From: Rhizorhapis suberifaciens
GTDB lineage: Bacteria; Pseudomonadota; Alphaproteobacteria; Sphingomonadales; Sphingomonadaceae
Assembly (NCBI RefSeq): GCF_014200045.1
Contig: NZ_JACHOV010000006.1
Location: 1 to 64,000, forward strand
Length of the DNA: 64,000 bases
Reading direction: 5' to 3'
Shown: positions 1 through 9,170 of the stretch, in pieces
How the letters are laid out: each line of letters begins with the position of its first letter
How positions within the stretch are numbered: the first letter of the stretch is position 1
Notes under the pieces: model-generated
What the model was told of the DNA's origin: nothing
The model's database searches: none
What the model saw: the letters and a program-made list of their open reading frames with translations, nothing else
Program-made: the position numbers and the translations under genes

Positions 1-846
1 TGTGCTTTGCCCATGATCCACCTCCAAAGAGAAGGAATCACAAATCTCACGCCAGGGGAATCCCCAGCGATTCACATTTCCAATCCGACGCTCTAAATAA
101 CGGCCGGACAGCGGATCGAACCGTCCAGATGCTAGATCGACCACAAGATCTTGCAGCTTTTTGCGAGCGGTCGCGCTGTCTTCTGGCGTGATGCTCTCGA
201 GCAGAGCGACAAGGGGTGCGGCATGTTCGCGAGCGTCGGGCGAACCTAGGGTCTGGTTCGACATATCGGTTAGGATCGTGCCGGGCTGGATGGCAAAGGC
301 ACGGATGGCGCTGCGTGTATGCTCGGCGTCAATGTGCTCGGTGAGGCGGATGAGGCTGGCCTTGGCGACGGCATAGGCTGAGGCGTTGGGTGCGACGAAG
401 GTTCCAGCCTGAGAAGCGATGTTGATAATGCGGCCATGATTTGCCGCTTCCATGCTCCGCAGCGCGCGCGTCGTGCTCAGCAGCGCACCGAGCAGATGAA
501 CAGTCTGGGCGCTCCACCAATCGGCGACATCGACATGACCTATCGGCCCGATCGGCCCCTGCACACCTGCATTATTCACCAAGATGCTGATGGGGCCAAG
601 CTCCTGTTCCGCGCGCGAAAAGGCCGCCTCGACGCTAGCGGCATCGGTAACATCACAGGTGACTTCAATAGCGCTGCCGCCGCGGCCTCGCAGGTCCGTA
701 GCGACTTTGACAATCTCGCCTTGCGATCGCGCAGCGACCGCCACGGCGGCTCCCGCATCAGACAGTGCCTCCGTAATAGCTTGGCCGAGCCCGCGGCCTC
801 CGCCAGTGATGAAGGCGACTTCGCCCACTAGTCTTTGTGTCGTCAT
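1..846 (-). CDS. Short-chain dehydrogenase/reductase (C-terminus beyond window)
   Basis: This frame is open from an ATG at 846 to the left edge without a stop, giving 282 codons. The N-terminus has the cofactor motif TGGGRGLG (T-G-x3-G-x-G), followed by the NNAG motif and the catalytic YAVAK (YxxxK), all in classical SDR order. It should be an NAD(P)-dependent oxidoreductase of the cytoplasm; the substrate cannot be read from sequence. The reading frame near the edge has the SGRY signature usual for the SDR C-terminus, so only a short tail is probably missing. AGGA lies about 9 nt before the start. It is divergent from the aldehyde dehydrogenase, which suggests linked alcohol and aldehyde oxidation. 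Confidence 0.85.
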   Translation of the reverse strand, partial: MTTQRLVGEVAFITGGGRGLGQAITEALSDAGAAVAVAARSQGEIVKVATDLRGRGGSAIEVTCDVTDAASVEAAFSRAEQELGPISILVNNAGVQGPIGPIGHVDVADWWSAQTVHLLGALLSTTRALRSMEAANHGRIINIASQAGTFVAPNASAYAVAKASLIRLTEHIDAEHTRSAIRAFAIQPGTILTDMSNQTLGSPDAREHAAPLVALLESITPEDSATARKKLQDLVVDLASGRFDPLSGRYLERRIGNVNRWGFPWREICDSFSLEVDHGQST

Positions 847-1058
847 GGGCGATGTCCTGTGGCGCCGTGCTCGTCCAGCACTGCATGGCGCCGCTCGCAT
901 GTCCAGGCCGCGGTCAGGGTGTCTCGCATTATCCTCTCCCGTTGGGATGTACCAATGCCGCTCGTTGTGGGACAGCATCATAACGAATGATATGAATACG
1001 CCATGCCGAGCCGTGACTGTCAAGAGGTCAGTAGGGCGTCATTGCGCTTGAAATAATA

Positions 1059-1072
1059 ATAACGGTCGTTAT
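1059..1072. promoter_or_regulatory. Inverted repeat ATAACG-GT-CGTTAT, likely operator
   Basis: The 259-bp divergent region between the SDR and the aldehyde dehydrogenase contains a perfect 6-bp inverted repeat around a GT centre, about 34 bp before the aldehyde dehydrogenase start. Short palindromes with TAACG/CGTTA arms are typical of TetR-family operators, but no TetR gene is in this window, so the regulator is inferred. A weaker TCATA-N8-TATGA repeat lies at 978-995. Confidence 0.5.
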
Positions 1073-1105
1073 GAATGTAGCTGGAATCGAGGAGAGGAAA
1101 CCAAG

Positions 1106-2575
1106 ATGATACCCAACGACATCCGCGTCGCGAACCCTGACAAGCTGTATATCGGCGGGCAATGGGTAGAGTCCGCAGGCGGAAAGTCGATTGAGATCGT
1201 CTCTCCCAATAGTGAGGAGTTGATTGCCCGCGTAGCCGAGGCGGTCGAGGCGGATATGGACCGGGCCGTCGCCGCTGCACGCGAGGCGTTCGATGAAGGG
1301 CCGTGGCCGACGCTCAGCCCTGCCGAGCGCGGCGCGATGGTGCGTCGGATGGGCGAGGAATTGCAAAAGCGCGAACCCGAACTGGCGCGAGCCTGGACTT
1401 TGCAGGTGGGCGGACTCGCGAGCTTCGCGCCAATCATGACCGGTGGCGCGACCGCCACCTTCATGCAGATTGCGTCCTTTGCCGACACTTTCAAGTTTGT
1501 GGAGCGACGACCGTCCTTTCAGGTGGATACGGCAATTGTCGCTTATGAACCAGCAGGCGTCGTGGTGGCCATCGCACCGTGGAACGCGCCCTATGGCATC
1601 ATGGCTAGCAAGGTCGCGTATGCGCTGGTCGCAGGCTGCACAGTAATCATGAAGCCATCACCCGAAACGCCGCTGGAAGCCTATATTATGGCTGAGGCGG
1701 CGCAGGCTGCGGGCATCCCTGCAGGTGTGGTCAATCTGGTCTGCGGCGAGCGCGATGCGTCCGACCATCTGGTCAATAACCCTGGCGTCGATAAGGTGAC
1801 GTTCACGGGCTCGACCGGTGCTGGCAAGCGCATTGGCGAAGTCTGCGCGGGCCGCGTCGCACGCTGCACGCTGGAGCTAGGCGGCAAGTCAGCTGCGATC
1901 GTGCGCGACGATTTTCCGATCGAGGTGGCGGCTGCCATTCTTGGCAATACCATCACGATCATGAGCGGCCAGGTCTGTGCGATGCTGAGCCGCGCGATCG
2001 TCCCCAAGAAGCGCCATGATGAATTGGCCGAGGCGATCAAGGCAGTCATGCGGGGCATCCGCATCGGCAATAGCGAGGATATCGAAACTCAGCTTGGTCC
2101 CCTCGCGATGAAGCGGCAGCTGGTGCGCGTCGAGGAATATATCGCGATCGGCAAGGAAAGCGCGGACCTCGTCACGGGCGGCGTGCGCCCCGCGCACCCT
2201 AACAAGGGTTTCTTCATGGAGCCCACCTTGTTCGCCAATGTCGATAATCAGAGCCGCATCGCGCAGGAGGAGATTTTTGGCCCCGTACTGTGCCTGATTC
2301 CGGCAGAAGATGAGGAAGACGCGATCCGTATTGCCAATGAGAGCAATTATGGCCTCAACGGATCGGTTCTGACCAATGATGTCGATGCTGCCTATCGGAT
2401 CGCGCGCCGGGTCCGCACGGGCGGTTTTGGGCAGAATGGCATGAAGCTGGAGTTCGGCCTGCCCTTTGGAGGATTCAAGCAATCCGGCATCGGTCGAGAG
2501 GGTGGAGTTGAGGGGCTTGCTGCCTATCTGGAGAGCAAATCGATCCTGCTGGATGGGATGCCAGCCGCAATTTAG
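1106..2575 (+). CDS. NAD(P)-dependent aldehyde dehydrogenase
   Basis: The product has 489 residues, normal for the ALDH superfamily, and should oxidise an aldehyde to a carboxylate in the cytoplasm. Visible signatures are APWNAP (oxyanion Asn), TFTGSTGAGK (cofactor loop), LELGGKS (general base Glu), and SGQVCAM, which carries the catalytic Cys. FGPVLC and the FGGFKQSGIGRE block complete the fold near the C-terminus. The ribosome site GAGGAGAGG stands before ATG 1106. It is divergent from an SDR, so the pair may oxidise one substrate in two steps. The nearest relatives are the broad aldehyde and betaine-aldehyde group; the exact substrate is unknown. Confidence 0.9.
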   Translation: MIPNDIRVANPDKLYIGGQWVESAGGKSIEIVSPNSEELIARVAEAVEADMDRAVAAAREAFDEGPWPTLSPAERGAMVRRMGEELQKREPELARAWTLQVGGLASFAPIMTGGATATFMQIASFADTFKFVERRPSFQVDTAIVAYEPAGVVVAIAPWNAPYGIMASKVAYALVAGCTVIMKPSPETPLEAYIMAEAAQAAGIPAGVVNLVCGERDASDHLVNNPGVDKVTFTGSTGAGKRIGEVCAGRVARCTLELGGKSAAIVRDDFPIEVAAAILGNTITIMSGQVCAMLSRAIVPKKRHDELAEAIKAVMRGIRIGNSEDIETQLGPLAMKRQLVRVEEYIAIGKESADLVTGGVRPAHPNKGFFMEPTLFANVDNQSRIAQEEIFGPVLCLIPAEDEEDAIRIANESNYGLNGSVLTNDVDAAYRIARRVRTGGFGQNGMKLEFGLPFGGFKQSGIGREGGVEGLAAYLESKSILLDGMPAAI

Positions 2576-2855
2576 GTGTCCTGCGGTGTAATGGGGCGCT
2601 TGCTCATTAGGAATGGCTGGGGGGAGTTATGAGCCAGGGTCTACATGGCAGCCCGGACGACTGAGGCAGTCCGTAAAGCTATACAGCGGAGTGGAGAGAG
2701 CGTGAGAGCGCTCGCCGGCCGGTCCGCAGGTTCACGGATGGTGGTTTCCCGCGCTCAGCTAGAGAACTCGGCCGCGCTTTTCGAGTAGCCTGCGTGAAGA
2801 CGTTGCAGCTAGATAGGCACATGGCTCACCGGCCAGGCCCCTGATCGAAGGGCTA
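2576..2855. other. Intergenic stretch, no gene seen
   Basis: These 280 bases separate the aldehyde dehydrogenase from the last gene of the siderophore locus, which are convergent. I see no credible coding frame and no strong hairpin followed by a T-run. It forms the left border of the siderophore cluster. Confidence 0.5.
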
Positions 2856-3794
2856 TCAATCTGCCCAAGGATCAGATGAGGCCAGTGCCACCACATCATC
2901 GATGGAGAGCAAGGTTGGCGGAGAGAGAGGGAATTCGCCCGCGGCCGTCAGGGAGAGCAAGGCACCGATGTGCTCTGCTATGGTAGTCGCAGAATAGGCC
3001 ATCGGGAACGCGTCGATGGTCTCCCGCGCGGTAGGTGGAAAATAGCGTGCCCGGAAGCCGGGCTTGAAAACGGAATCCCAAATATTGAGCGATTGGCCTC
3101 CAGTTTCCGACTTCCCGCTGAAGATGGCATAGCTCGGCAAGGCTTCGGGCCGGTCGACGAGGGCGCGATGCACGAACTCGTCGACCTTCTCCAGAACGAT
3201 GCTCTCGGCGCCCGCGTCACGGACTTGGCGGGCCGAAGCGAATAGCGCATACGCGCCGTCTAGTGATCCGCCGACCCGGCGGCCGTCACCTCCCTGCGGG
3301 GTGTAGCCCAAATGGGCCATGACCCGGAATCCTTCCCGCGTCAGCCGCTCGACAATGGCGATGACCGTTTCCGAATGGACCTCGAGCTTGACGACATCGG
3401 CGCCGGCACGACGCATCCGGTCGGCGCTGCGAACCGCGATTTCGCCGTTCACCACGGACCCGTCCGGCATGTCGCCAACGATGTAGGGAGCGTCGTCCGG
3501 AAAAAGCTGCTTCGCTCGGTGAGAGACCTCCTTGACCAGACCAGCCATGATTTCGAGGAACAGGGCTTGCTCCCCCTTCGCCAGCCGGGTGCTCTCACGC
3601 CCCAGATGCGTCATCAGATAGGAATCGGAAACCATGAGGCAATCCAGCCGGATGCCCATCTGGAGGAGGGGATTGTCCGTCATGGCCCTGGCCACAGCTT
3701 CGACCTCATAGTCGCGATAGAGGTTCAGCTTGATCGGGCGGCGGCTATCGTCTTTGGGATCGCGAGTGGGCGCGATAAGTTCGGACATCAGCAT
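2856..3794 (-). CDS. PanB-like ketopantoate hydroxymethyltransferase homologue in siderophore locus
   Basis: The 312-residue protein aligns by eye with PanB (3-methyl-2-oxobutanoate hydroxymethyltransferase), a Mg-dependent TIM barrel of the PEP/pyruvate superfamily. The PanB metal and catalytic residues are matched: D57 (VSDS), D108 (GDMPDGS), K136 and E138 (VKLEV), H161 (AHLGYTPQ) and E202 (LEKVDE). The region corresponding to the IGIGAG substrate loop is changed to AIFSGKSETGG, there is a roughly 12-residue insertion before D108, and the C-terminus is longer. It is the last gene of the NIS siderophore operon, 52 bp after the exporter, with AAGGAG before ATG 3794. In staphyloferrin B loci this slot holds SbnG, a citrate synthase built on a related barrel. 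I infer that this enzyme supplies a hydroxycarboxylate building block; a true pantothenate role is less likely in this context. Confidence 0.8.
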   Translation of the reverse strand: MLMSELIAPTRDPKDDSRRPIKLNLYRDYEVEAVARAMTDNPLLQMGIRLDCLMVSDSYLMTHLGRESTRLAKGEQALFLEIMAGLVKEVSHRAKQLFPDDAPYIVGDMPDGSVVNGEIAVRSADRMRRAGADVVKLEVHSETVIAIVERLTREGFRVMAHLGYTPQGGDGRRVGGSLDGAYALFASARQVRDAGAESIVLEKVDEFVHRALVDRPEALPSYAIFSGKSETGGQSLNIWDSVFKPGFRARYFPPTARETIDAFPMAYSATTIAEHIGALLSLTAAGEFPLSPPTLLSIDDVVALASSDPWAD

Positions 3795-3846
3795 CGGTGT
3801 TCTCCTTGCAAAAGTTGCGGCGCGTACTTTGGAATGCCGGTAGCCG

Positions 3847-5031
3847 TTATTTCAGGGCGGCAGACCGGGTGAACGCCGTCGACCCGCGAAGCAGCATGAT
3901 CATGGCGGTGGTCAGAACCCCGCACAGCGCGGCGGTGAAGAACAGGGGGCCGATCCCGCCGCTGGCCGCGATCATGCCTCCCCCCACGCTTGCGGCGATT
4001 GTCGCCAGTTTGGCGCCGCTGTCGAACCAGCCGAAAGTCCGGCCAGCGCTGGCGTCTTCTATCGTTTCGGTGATCAGGGCATTGAGCGCGACATAGCCGA
4101 GCGTCATGCCCGCCCCCAGCGCGACCCGCGCCATCGCAAAAACGAGCAGCGACGTGGTGAGCGCCTGCACCGCGAGCATCCCCCCTACGATCAGGCATCC
4201 AGCGGCGAACCAGGGGGCGGGATCGCGATCGCGCAAGTGCCGGCCGAGCGGCAGGCAGGCGAACAGATAGACGATATGGGGCAAGCCGAAGAGCCATCCG
4301 GCCGTGCCGGCGCCGATGCCGAACGCTTTCATGCTGTACGGCACGAGGAACGGGAATGTGGAAATCATGGCCAGCGTGAACCCCGTCTGGCCGGCCATGA
4401 TCGCGCCGCGCGAGAGCACTTGCCGGCCATGGGCACTCGGGGCCGCACCGTCCACGGCCGGAACAGTCCTGGGATCGCCTTTTGCCGGAAGGGGCAGCAG
4501 CATCAGGACGGCGATCATCGGCAGCAACGCCACGACGAGATAGACATTCTGTGGGACGATATGCCGATCGATCAGGAAGCCCACGGCCATCGGCGCCAGG
4601 ATGAGCGCGAGACGCGCGCTCGCCTGGGTCAGGTTCAGCGCTTGCGACAGTTCCTTGCGCGGCAAGGCTTCCGAGAGATAGGCGTTGCTGGCCGAGAAGG
4701 TGCCACCCAAGAGGCCTTGGAGGCAGAGCGCCACCACGAACAGCGGCAGCGATCCCGCGAGGCCGGCGATCAGGAAGCTGACGGCCAGCCCGATCTGCGC
4801 GCGCAGCAGCAGGGGCTTGCGGCCCCAGCGGTCGGCCAAACGGCCCCACAGCGGCGCGGAGATGGCAAGGCATGCGGTCGGCACGATATAGAGCCAGCCG
4901 ATCAGGCTCTCACTGGCATCGGGCGCAAGCCCGACGAGGATGAGGCCCAGAAAAGGCGGCAGGCCCATGGGACCAAACGCGCCCGCGAAATGGCACGCGA
5001 GAACAGTGGCCTTGATGCGGCCGGGGCTCAC
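3847..5031 (-). CDS. MFS transporter, probable siderophore exporter
   Basis: The 394-residue protein is almost entirely hydrophobic, with about 12 membrane segments. It has the MFS loop motif GRLADRWGRK near residue 65, as in the drug/H+ antiporter group. It starts with GTG at 5031, and its first bases overlap the stop of the upstream NIS synthetase (GTGA), so translation is coupled. Comparable genes (sbnD, pvsC) export the finished siderophore in NIS loci, and that is the most likely job here. Substrate specificity cannot be read from sequence. Confidence 0.85.
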   Translation of the reverse strand: MSPGRIKATVLACHFAGAFGPMGLPPFLGLILVGLAPDASESLIGWLYIVPTACLAISAPLWGRLADRWGRKPLLLRAQIGLAVSFLIAGLAGSLPLFVVALCLQGLLGGTFSASNAYLSEALPRKELSQALNLTQASARLALILAPMAVGFLIDRHIVPQNVYLVVALLPMIAVLMLLPLPAKGDPRTVPAVDGAAPSAHGRQVLSRGAIMAGQTGFTLAMISTFPFLVPYSMKAFGIGAGTAGWLFGLPHIVYLFACLPLGRHLRDRDPAPWFAAGCLIVGGMLAVQALTTSLLVFAMARVALGAGMTLGYVALNALITETIEDASAGRTFGWFDSGAKLATIAASVGGGMIAASGGIGPLFFTAALCGVLTTAMIMLLRGSTAFTRSAALK

Positions 5032-6827
5032 CGCCCAGCCTCGCCAAGGAGAAAGTTGGGCGCTGTATGCCCATAGGCCTTGTTGACGTCGGCAGCGCCG
5101 ATCGCCTCGCGGGGTTCCAGCGTTGCGGCGCGCAGGAGATGTTTGATCGGGAAAAGGCGCGCCTCCAGCAGCGCAGCGCGCAGCGGCCCGGACACGATGC
5201 CTTCGCCATCCATCCGGTCGAGTTGCCGCTCGACGGCCGCGCGCAACAGGTTTCGATAGGCGCCGGGCCTGCCCAGATGACGACCTAGCCCTTCGATGAC
5301 GGCGCCCAGATTGAGCTGGATCGTTATGGTGATCAGCATCTCAGCGATGGCTGCGGTATCGGTTTGGGTGATGCGCGCATCCTGCAGCCTGCCGATCCAG
5401 GCGTCCGCTCCGGGAAAAGCCGCAAGCAGGGCGGAAGCATCGATCCGGGGAGAATCGTTGTCCTTGAGCAGCAGCCGCAAGCCGCCCTCGTTCCGATCGA
5501 AGAGCACTACGGAATTCTGCTGATTGGCTTCGAGTTCGATGCCATAACGAGCCGCCAGGCGAAGGTGGACGCTCAGGAGCAGGTCGCAAAATTCGCCGAG
5601 GAACCGCTCAACGTCGCCCCGATAATACCGATCTGCCAGATGCAGCGCATAGGGACGGCCATCGGACATTGGCGCCATCATGGCCGCGACCGGCACCGGC
5701 TCGCAGCCGTCGAGTCCTTCGGGATAGCGGCGGACGATATAGGCGAGGAATCGCTCCCCGCGGTGATGCGCCCCGCCGCTTTCGTCAGTGAGGAGAAGCT
5801 TTGCCCGCAGCTCAGCGTCATCGGCCCGTATCGCCTCCAAGAGCGAATGGACGACATGGCCGTCGTTGATCGTGACCGGCTTGATTGCACGCAGGTTGAG
5901 ACGGCCGAGCGTGCTGATCGCGAGCGGAAGCTTGATATGGACACCAGGTTCTTCGACCACCGCCACGGCCCGCACCGAGAGCGTGGGAACGACTTCGAGA
6001 TAGTCCCGCGGCGCCATGTAGGCGCGATCGGCCATCCCCGCCTCGGCGAGGATCCGGGCCATTCTCTCGCCGCGCATGAACGGATGGACGGGCAGGAGCG
6101 CGTGCGTCTGCTCCAGCGCTGGATCGAGCCCCACATCGGCGAACGACGGCCAACGGGCAGGCACTTCACCTTGCACGGACAGACCGTCTCTGGGGAGGGC
6201 GAGCCAGGCTAGGCGGAACAACTGCTGATATTCCGGACCATAAGCGATGAGATCGTTGGCGGCAAAACCGTGCTTCGCCCGCGCTGTAGGATAGAATGGA
6301 TGATCGATGAAGGATGCCAACCTGTCGTTGGCAAGCATCTGCTTGTGCCATTCGGGATGGGCGGCCAGGCGTGTGGCGGCAAGCGGGGCGGTATCGCGGG
6401 CGGCGTCGCAGATGGCGCCCTGTTCGATAGCGGCCTGGCACTCGTCGAGAAAGGCGGAAATATTGCCGCTGTCCTCGCCTTCGAGCCCGGCCTTGATGAT
6501 CTCGAGGAACTCAGTGACGCTGTCGATGAGGCGCGCACCCTGCCGCGATACATGAACGAATGGCGGTGCGCAGACACGCCACGTCTGCATGAACCCGTCA
6601 GGCTCGACCGGCATGAAAAGCGTGCCGCCATCCGCGGCCTCATAGGCGAGATAGTGATCCGTCGGCGCGATCAGCCTGTCGAAGGGCGCGCTCTCGGCTC
6701 GAATGACCGTGCCGAGCGCGATTTCCCGATAGTTTTCCCGCACGAGGCAATCTGCCACGCGCCTCAGGATATAACGGCTGTGATCACGGACCGACGGCGC
6801 AGGTTTGACGGCGGTGGCGATGTTCAT
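5028..6827 (-). CDS. IucA/IucC-family NIS siderophore synthetase (first of two)
   Basis: The 599-residue protein has the IucA/IucC family layout: HPFYPTARAKHGF near residue 175 (ATP site), LLPVHPF near 240, KLPLAISTLGR near 300, and the FerR-like C-terminal half with EANQQNS and KDND. These enzymes adenylate a carboxylate such as citrate and condense it with an amine or alcohol in the cytoplasm. AGGAGAAAACGC precedes ATG 6827, 34 bp after the receptor gene. It overlaps the exporter by 4 bp. A second, only distantly similar synthetase lies at 10364-12064, so the product probably has two amide linkages made by separate enzymes. Which one acts first cannot be told. Confidence 0.92.
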   Translation of the reverse strand: MNIATAVKPAPSVRDHSRYILRRVADCLVRENYREIALGTVIRAESAPFDRLIAPTDHYLAYEAADGGTLFMPVEPDGFMQTWRVCAPPFVHVSRQGARLIDSVTEFLEIIKAGLEGEDSGNISAFLDECQAAIEQGAICDAARDTAPLAATRLAAHPEWHKQMLANDRLASFIDHPFYPTARAKHGFAANDLIAYGPEYQQLFRLAWLALPRDGLSVQGEVPARWPSFADVGLDPALEQTHALLPVHPFMRGERMARILAEAGMADRAYMAPRDYLEVVPTLSVRAVAVVEEPGVHIKLPLAISTLGRLNLRAIKPVTINDGHVVHSLLEAIRADDAELRAKLLLTDESGGAHHRGERFLAYIVRRYPEGLDGCEPVPVAAMMAPMSDGRPYALHLADRYYRGDVERFLGEFCDLLLSVHLRLAARYGIELEANQQNSVVLFDRNEGGLRLLLKDNDSPRIDASALLAAFPGADAWIGRLQDARITQTDTAAIAEMLITITIQLNLGAVIEGLGRHLGRPGAYRNLLRAAVERQLDRMDGEGIVSGPLRAALLEARLFPIKHLLRAATLEPREAIGAADVNKAYGHTAPNFLLGEAGR

Positions 6828-6861
6828 GCGTTTTCTCCTGAGGACGAGTGGCTGGAAGCGG

Positions 6862-9024
6862 CTAGTCGATCGCGTATCGCAACGTGAGCATCACGGACCG
6901 CGGAGCGCCGGGCATGTTGAGGTTTCCGACGGTGCCGTGGGCCGATACGATGTAGTCGCGGTCGAAGATGTTACGGATGTTGACCTGCGCCTTGAACTTA
7001 CCCAGACGCGCCCATGCCATGGCATCGGCGGTCACATATTCGGGCAGAACGACGGTGTTCGCGAGATTGGCCTGACGATCGCCGACATAGTTGACGCCGC
7101 CGCCTAGGCCAAAGCGGTCTCCGAAATTCCGCATTAGCCAGAGGCTCGCACTGTGGGTTGGTGTCAGCGTGGGCCGATTGCCCTGAATGGGAACACCGGA
7201 ATCCAGTGCTGGGGATTTGGTGATGCGGGCATCGAGGTAAGCATAGCTGGCGATGGCCTGCCATCCTTGCGCCAGTTCCAGTTGCGCCGATGCTTCGATA
7301 CCGCGCGTGCGCTGTACGCCAACCGGCACGACCCTGAGCAGAACCGGATCAGTCGCCTTGATGTCCGAGCGCTTGAGGTTGAAGGCCGAGACCGTCGCCG
7401 AAAGCTTGCCATCGAACAGGTCGAACTTGGCCCCGATCTCGCGGTTGATCGTCTTTTCCGGTGCGATGTCCGCGCTGCTCGTCGAGAGAGCGAAAGTCTC
7501 GCCCGAAGGCTGGTAGGATTTATTCCAGGAGGCGTAGTAAGATTGGGTCGGCGTCGGTTGCCAGACAAGTCCGACGCGCGGGCTCCAGAAATTGTCTGTC
7601 CGCGCGAGGTCGGGCTGTCCCGCTATGCGCTGGTGGACTTCCTGGCGGAAGCGGTCATGCCGCAGGCCAGCAAGCACCTTCCACTGCTCGCCCAGCGAGA
7701 TCATGTCCTGGGCATAGAAACCGATAGTTTTGTAGACGCCCGTCCGGTGCGTGCTCGGATTGCCGGAGACTTCCAATGGCAGGACGGGCAGAACCGGGTT
7801 GAACAGATCGACCGCTAAGAGCGTTCCATCAGGAGCCCGTACAGCCGCATCGATCCGTCGCTCAAATTTGGACTGCCGGCCCGCTTCGAAACCCAGCAGC
7901 AGCTTGTGTTCCAGCGGCCCGGTGGAAAATTGTCCGGATAGTTCGAGCTGATTGAACCAGCCATGCTCGGTGCGATCGGTACTTTGGCGATTGAGCGTCA
8001 CCGTCCGCGCAGCTTCGTTGACGATATTCGGAATCGTATTCTGACGGTCGAGCGTATAGTCATAATAGCGGAATGCGTTGTGCAGCTTGAGCGTATCGCT
8101 GAACTCGTGGTCGAGCGTCGCGGTTGTCGACCACACTTCCGACTGGCTGAAGTCCACGTCCTTCCCGTTGGCCGCGCCATAATAGGTCGAGGCCGGCACA
8201 TCGACCGGGCGTCCCTGGAAGGCCGGGATGCCGTTATCGGTCAAACGGCGGTCGCGCAGATAGTCGGCTTGGAGCAGGATCCGGGTGCGGTCGCTTGGCG
8301 CGAAGAGCACCGACGGCGCGATGGCTTCGCGCTTGAGAAAACCCTGATCGCGATAGCTGTCCGACCGCTCGATGGCGCCCGTCAGACGGACCGCCACATC
8401 GTTGCCGGCGAAGACATGGCCAAGGTCGATCTCGCCGCGCTTGTCATCCCAACTGCCATAGCTGACGACGATTTCGCCGCCTTCCGTGCCCGGCTTCTTG
8501 GAAACACGGTTGATGAGACCGCCGGAGGAGCCGCGTCCGTAGAGAACGGAAGCCGGCCCTTTGAGAATCTCGATCCGCTCGATGTTCGACAGGTCGCGGA
8601 AATAGAGAGCGTCATCGCGCACGCCGTCGATGAAGAGATCGCCATAGGCGATATTGCCGCGGATCACGAACTGGTCGCGCTGACCGTCGCCGGTCGCCAT
8701 GCCGATGCCGGCCACGTTCTTGATCGCATCCTGCAACGACAAGGCACGCTGATCGCGCATCACCTGACTGGGGATGACGTCAATCGTCTGCGGGATGTCC
8801 CGCAGCGGCGCGTCGATTTTCAACGCCGTGGTGTCGGGGGTGCGATATTCAGGATTCGTGGCCGTCACCACGATGTCGTCGCGCCCCGAACCGGTTGCCG
8901 CTGCTTCGCCGTCCGCGCTCTCCGCGCCAATGGCCGGTGATGACGCCATCACCGCAAGCAAAGTCAGTATCGAGACGGTGCCGTATTTCCGAACGACACA
9001 GGTATTCATAGAAGTCGCAAGCAT
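6862..9024 (-). CDS. TonB-dependent siderophore receptor
   Basis: The outer-membrane receptor has 720 residues from ATG 9024. A signal peptide ending in SSPAIGA is followed by a TonB box (DDIVVTA) and a plug with LRDIPQTIDVIP and the GRGSSGGLINRVSK strand, as in FhuA/FpvA-type receptors. A 22-strand barrel follows, ending LRYAID with a terminal acidic residue. An in-frame upstream ATG at 9219 would add a stretch unlike a signal peptide and would run past the Fur-like box, so 9024 is preferred; 9009 is a further candidate. It lies inside the siderophore operon and should import the ferric form of the product. A Fur-like inverted repeat lies 24-40 bp upstream, so it probably has its own iron-repressed promoter. 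Confidence 0.93.
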   Translation of the reverse strand: MLATSMNTCVVRKYGTVSILTLLAVMASSPAIGAESADGEAAATGSGRDDIVVTATNPEYRTPDTTALKIDAPLRDIPQTIDVIPSQVMRDQRALSLQDAIKNVAGIGMATGDGQRDQFVIRGNIAYGDLFIDGVRDDALYFRDLSNIERIEILKGPASVLYGRGSSGGLINRVSKKPGTEGGEIVVSYGSWDDKRGEIDLGHVFAGNDVAVRLTGAIERSDSYRDQGFLKREAIAPSVLFAPSDRTRILLQADYLRDRRLTDNGIPAFQGRPVDVPASTYYGAANGKDVDFSQSEVWSTTATLDHEFSDTLKLHNAFRYYDYTLDRQNTIPNIVNEAARTVTLNRQSTDRTEHGWFNQLELSGQFSTGPLEHKLLLGFEAGRQSKFERRIDAAVRAPDGTLLAVDLFNPVLPVLPLEVSGNPSTHRTGVYKTIGFYAQDMISLGEQWKVLAGLRHDRFRQEVHQRIAGQPDLARTDNFWSPRVGLVWQPTPTQSYYASWNKSYQPSGETFALSTSSADIAPEKTINREIGAKFDLFDGKLSATVSAFNLKRSDIKATDPVLLRVVPVGVQRTRGIEASAQLELAQGWQAIASYAYLDARITKSPALDSGVPIQGNRPTLTPTHSASLWLMRNFGDRFGLGGGVNYVGDRQANLANTVVLPEYVTADAMAWARLGKFKAQVNIRNIFDRDYIVSAHGTVGNLNMPGAPRSVMLTLRYAID

Positions 9025-9047
9025 GTGCTGCCCCCCAATATATGCTA

Positions 9048-9064
9048 ATGCGAATCTTTCGCAT
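9048..9064 (-). promoter_or_regulatory. Fur-box-like inverted repeat upstream of receptor
   Basis: ATGCGAA and TTCGCAT form a perfect 7-bp inverted repeat around TCT. It sits directly before the TonB receptor start, in the 147-bp gap after the decarboxylase gene. Position and the GCGAA/TTCGC core fit an iron-responsive operator; Fur binding is inferred. Confidence 0.55.
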
Positions 9065-9170
9065 ATCTGGGCTGTTAGGGTAGCATTGCGATCGAAGTCA
9101 AGGACGGCGGCGAGGCCGCGCCGCATTTTGTGTCCGCCAAATAATTGAAAAGGTGAGCGGATTGCCGTGC

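Noticed and set aside
2856-3794. Housekeeping pantothenate gene
   Set aside because: No panC or panE neighbour is present, the substrate loop is altered, and the gene is embedded as last member in a tightly packed siderophore operon; the housekeeping role is kept only as the alternative to test.
4237-5076. Long plus-strand open frame of 279 residues
   Set aside because: It is antisense to the MFS exporter and to the end of the NIS synthetase. It is rich in Arg, Gln and His and has no family-like pattern, as expected for a GC-rich shadow frame.
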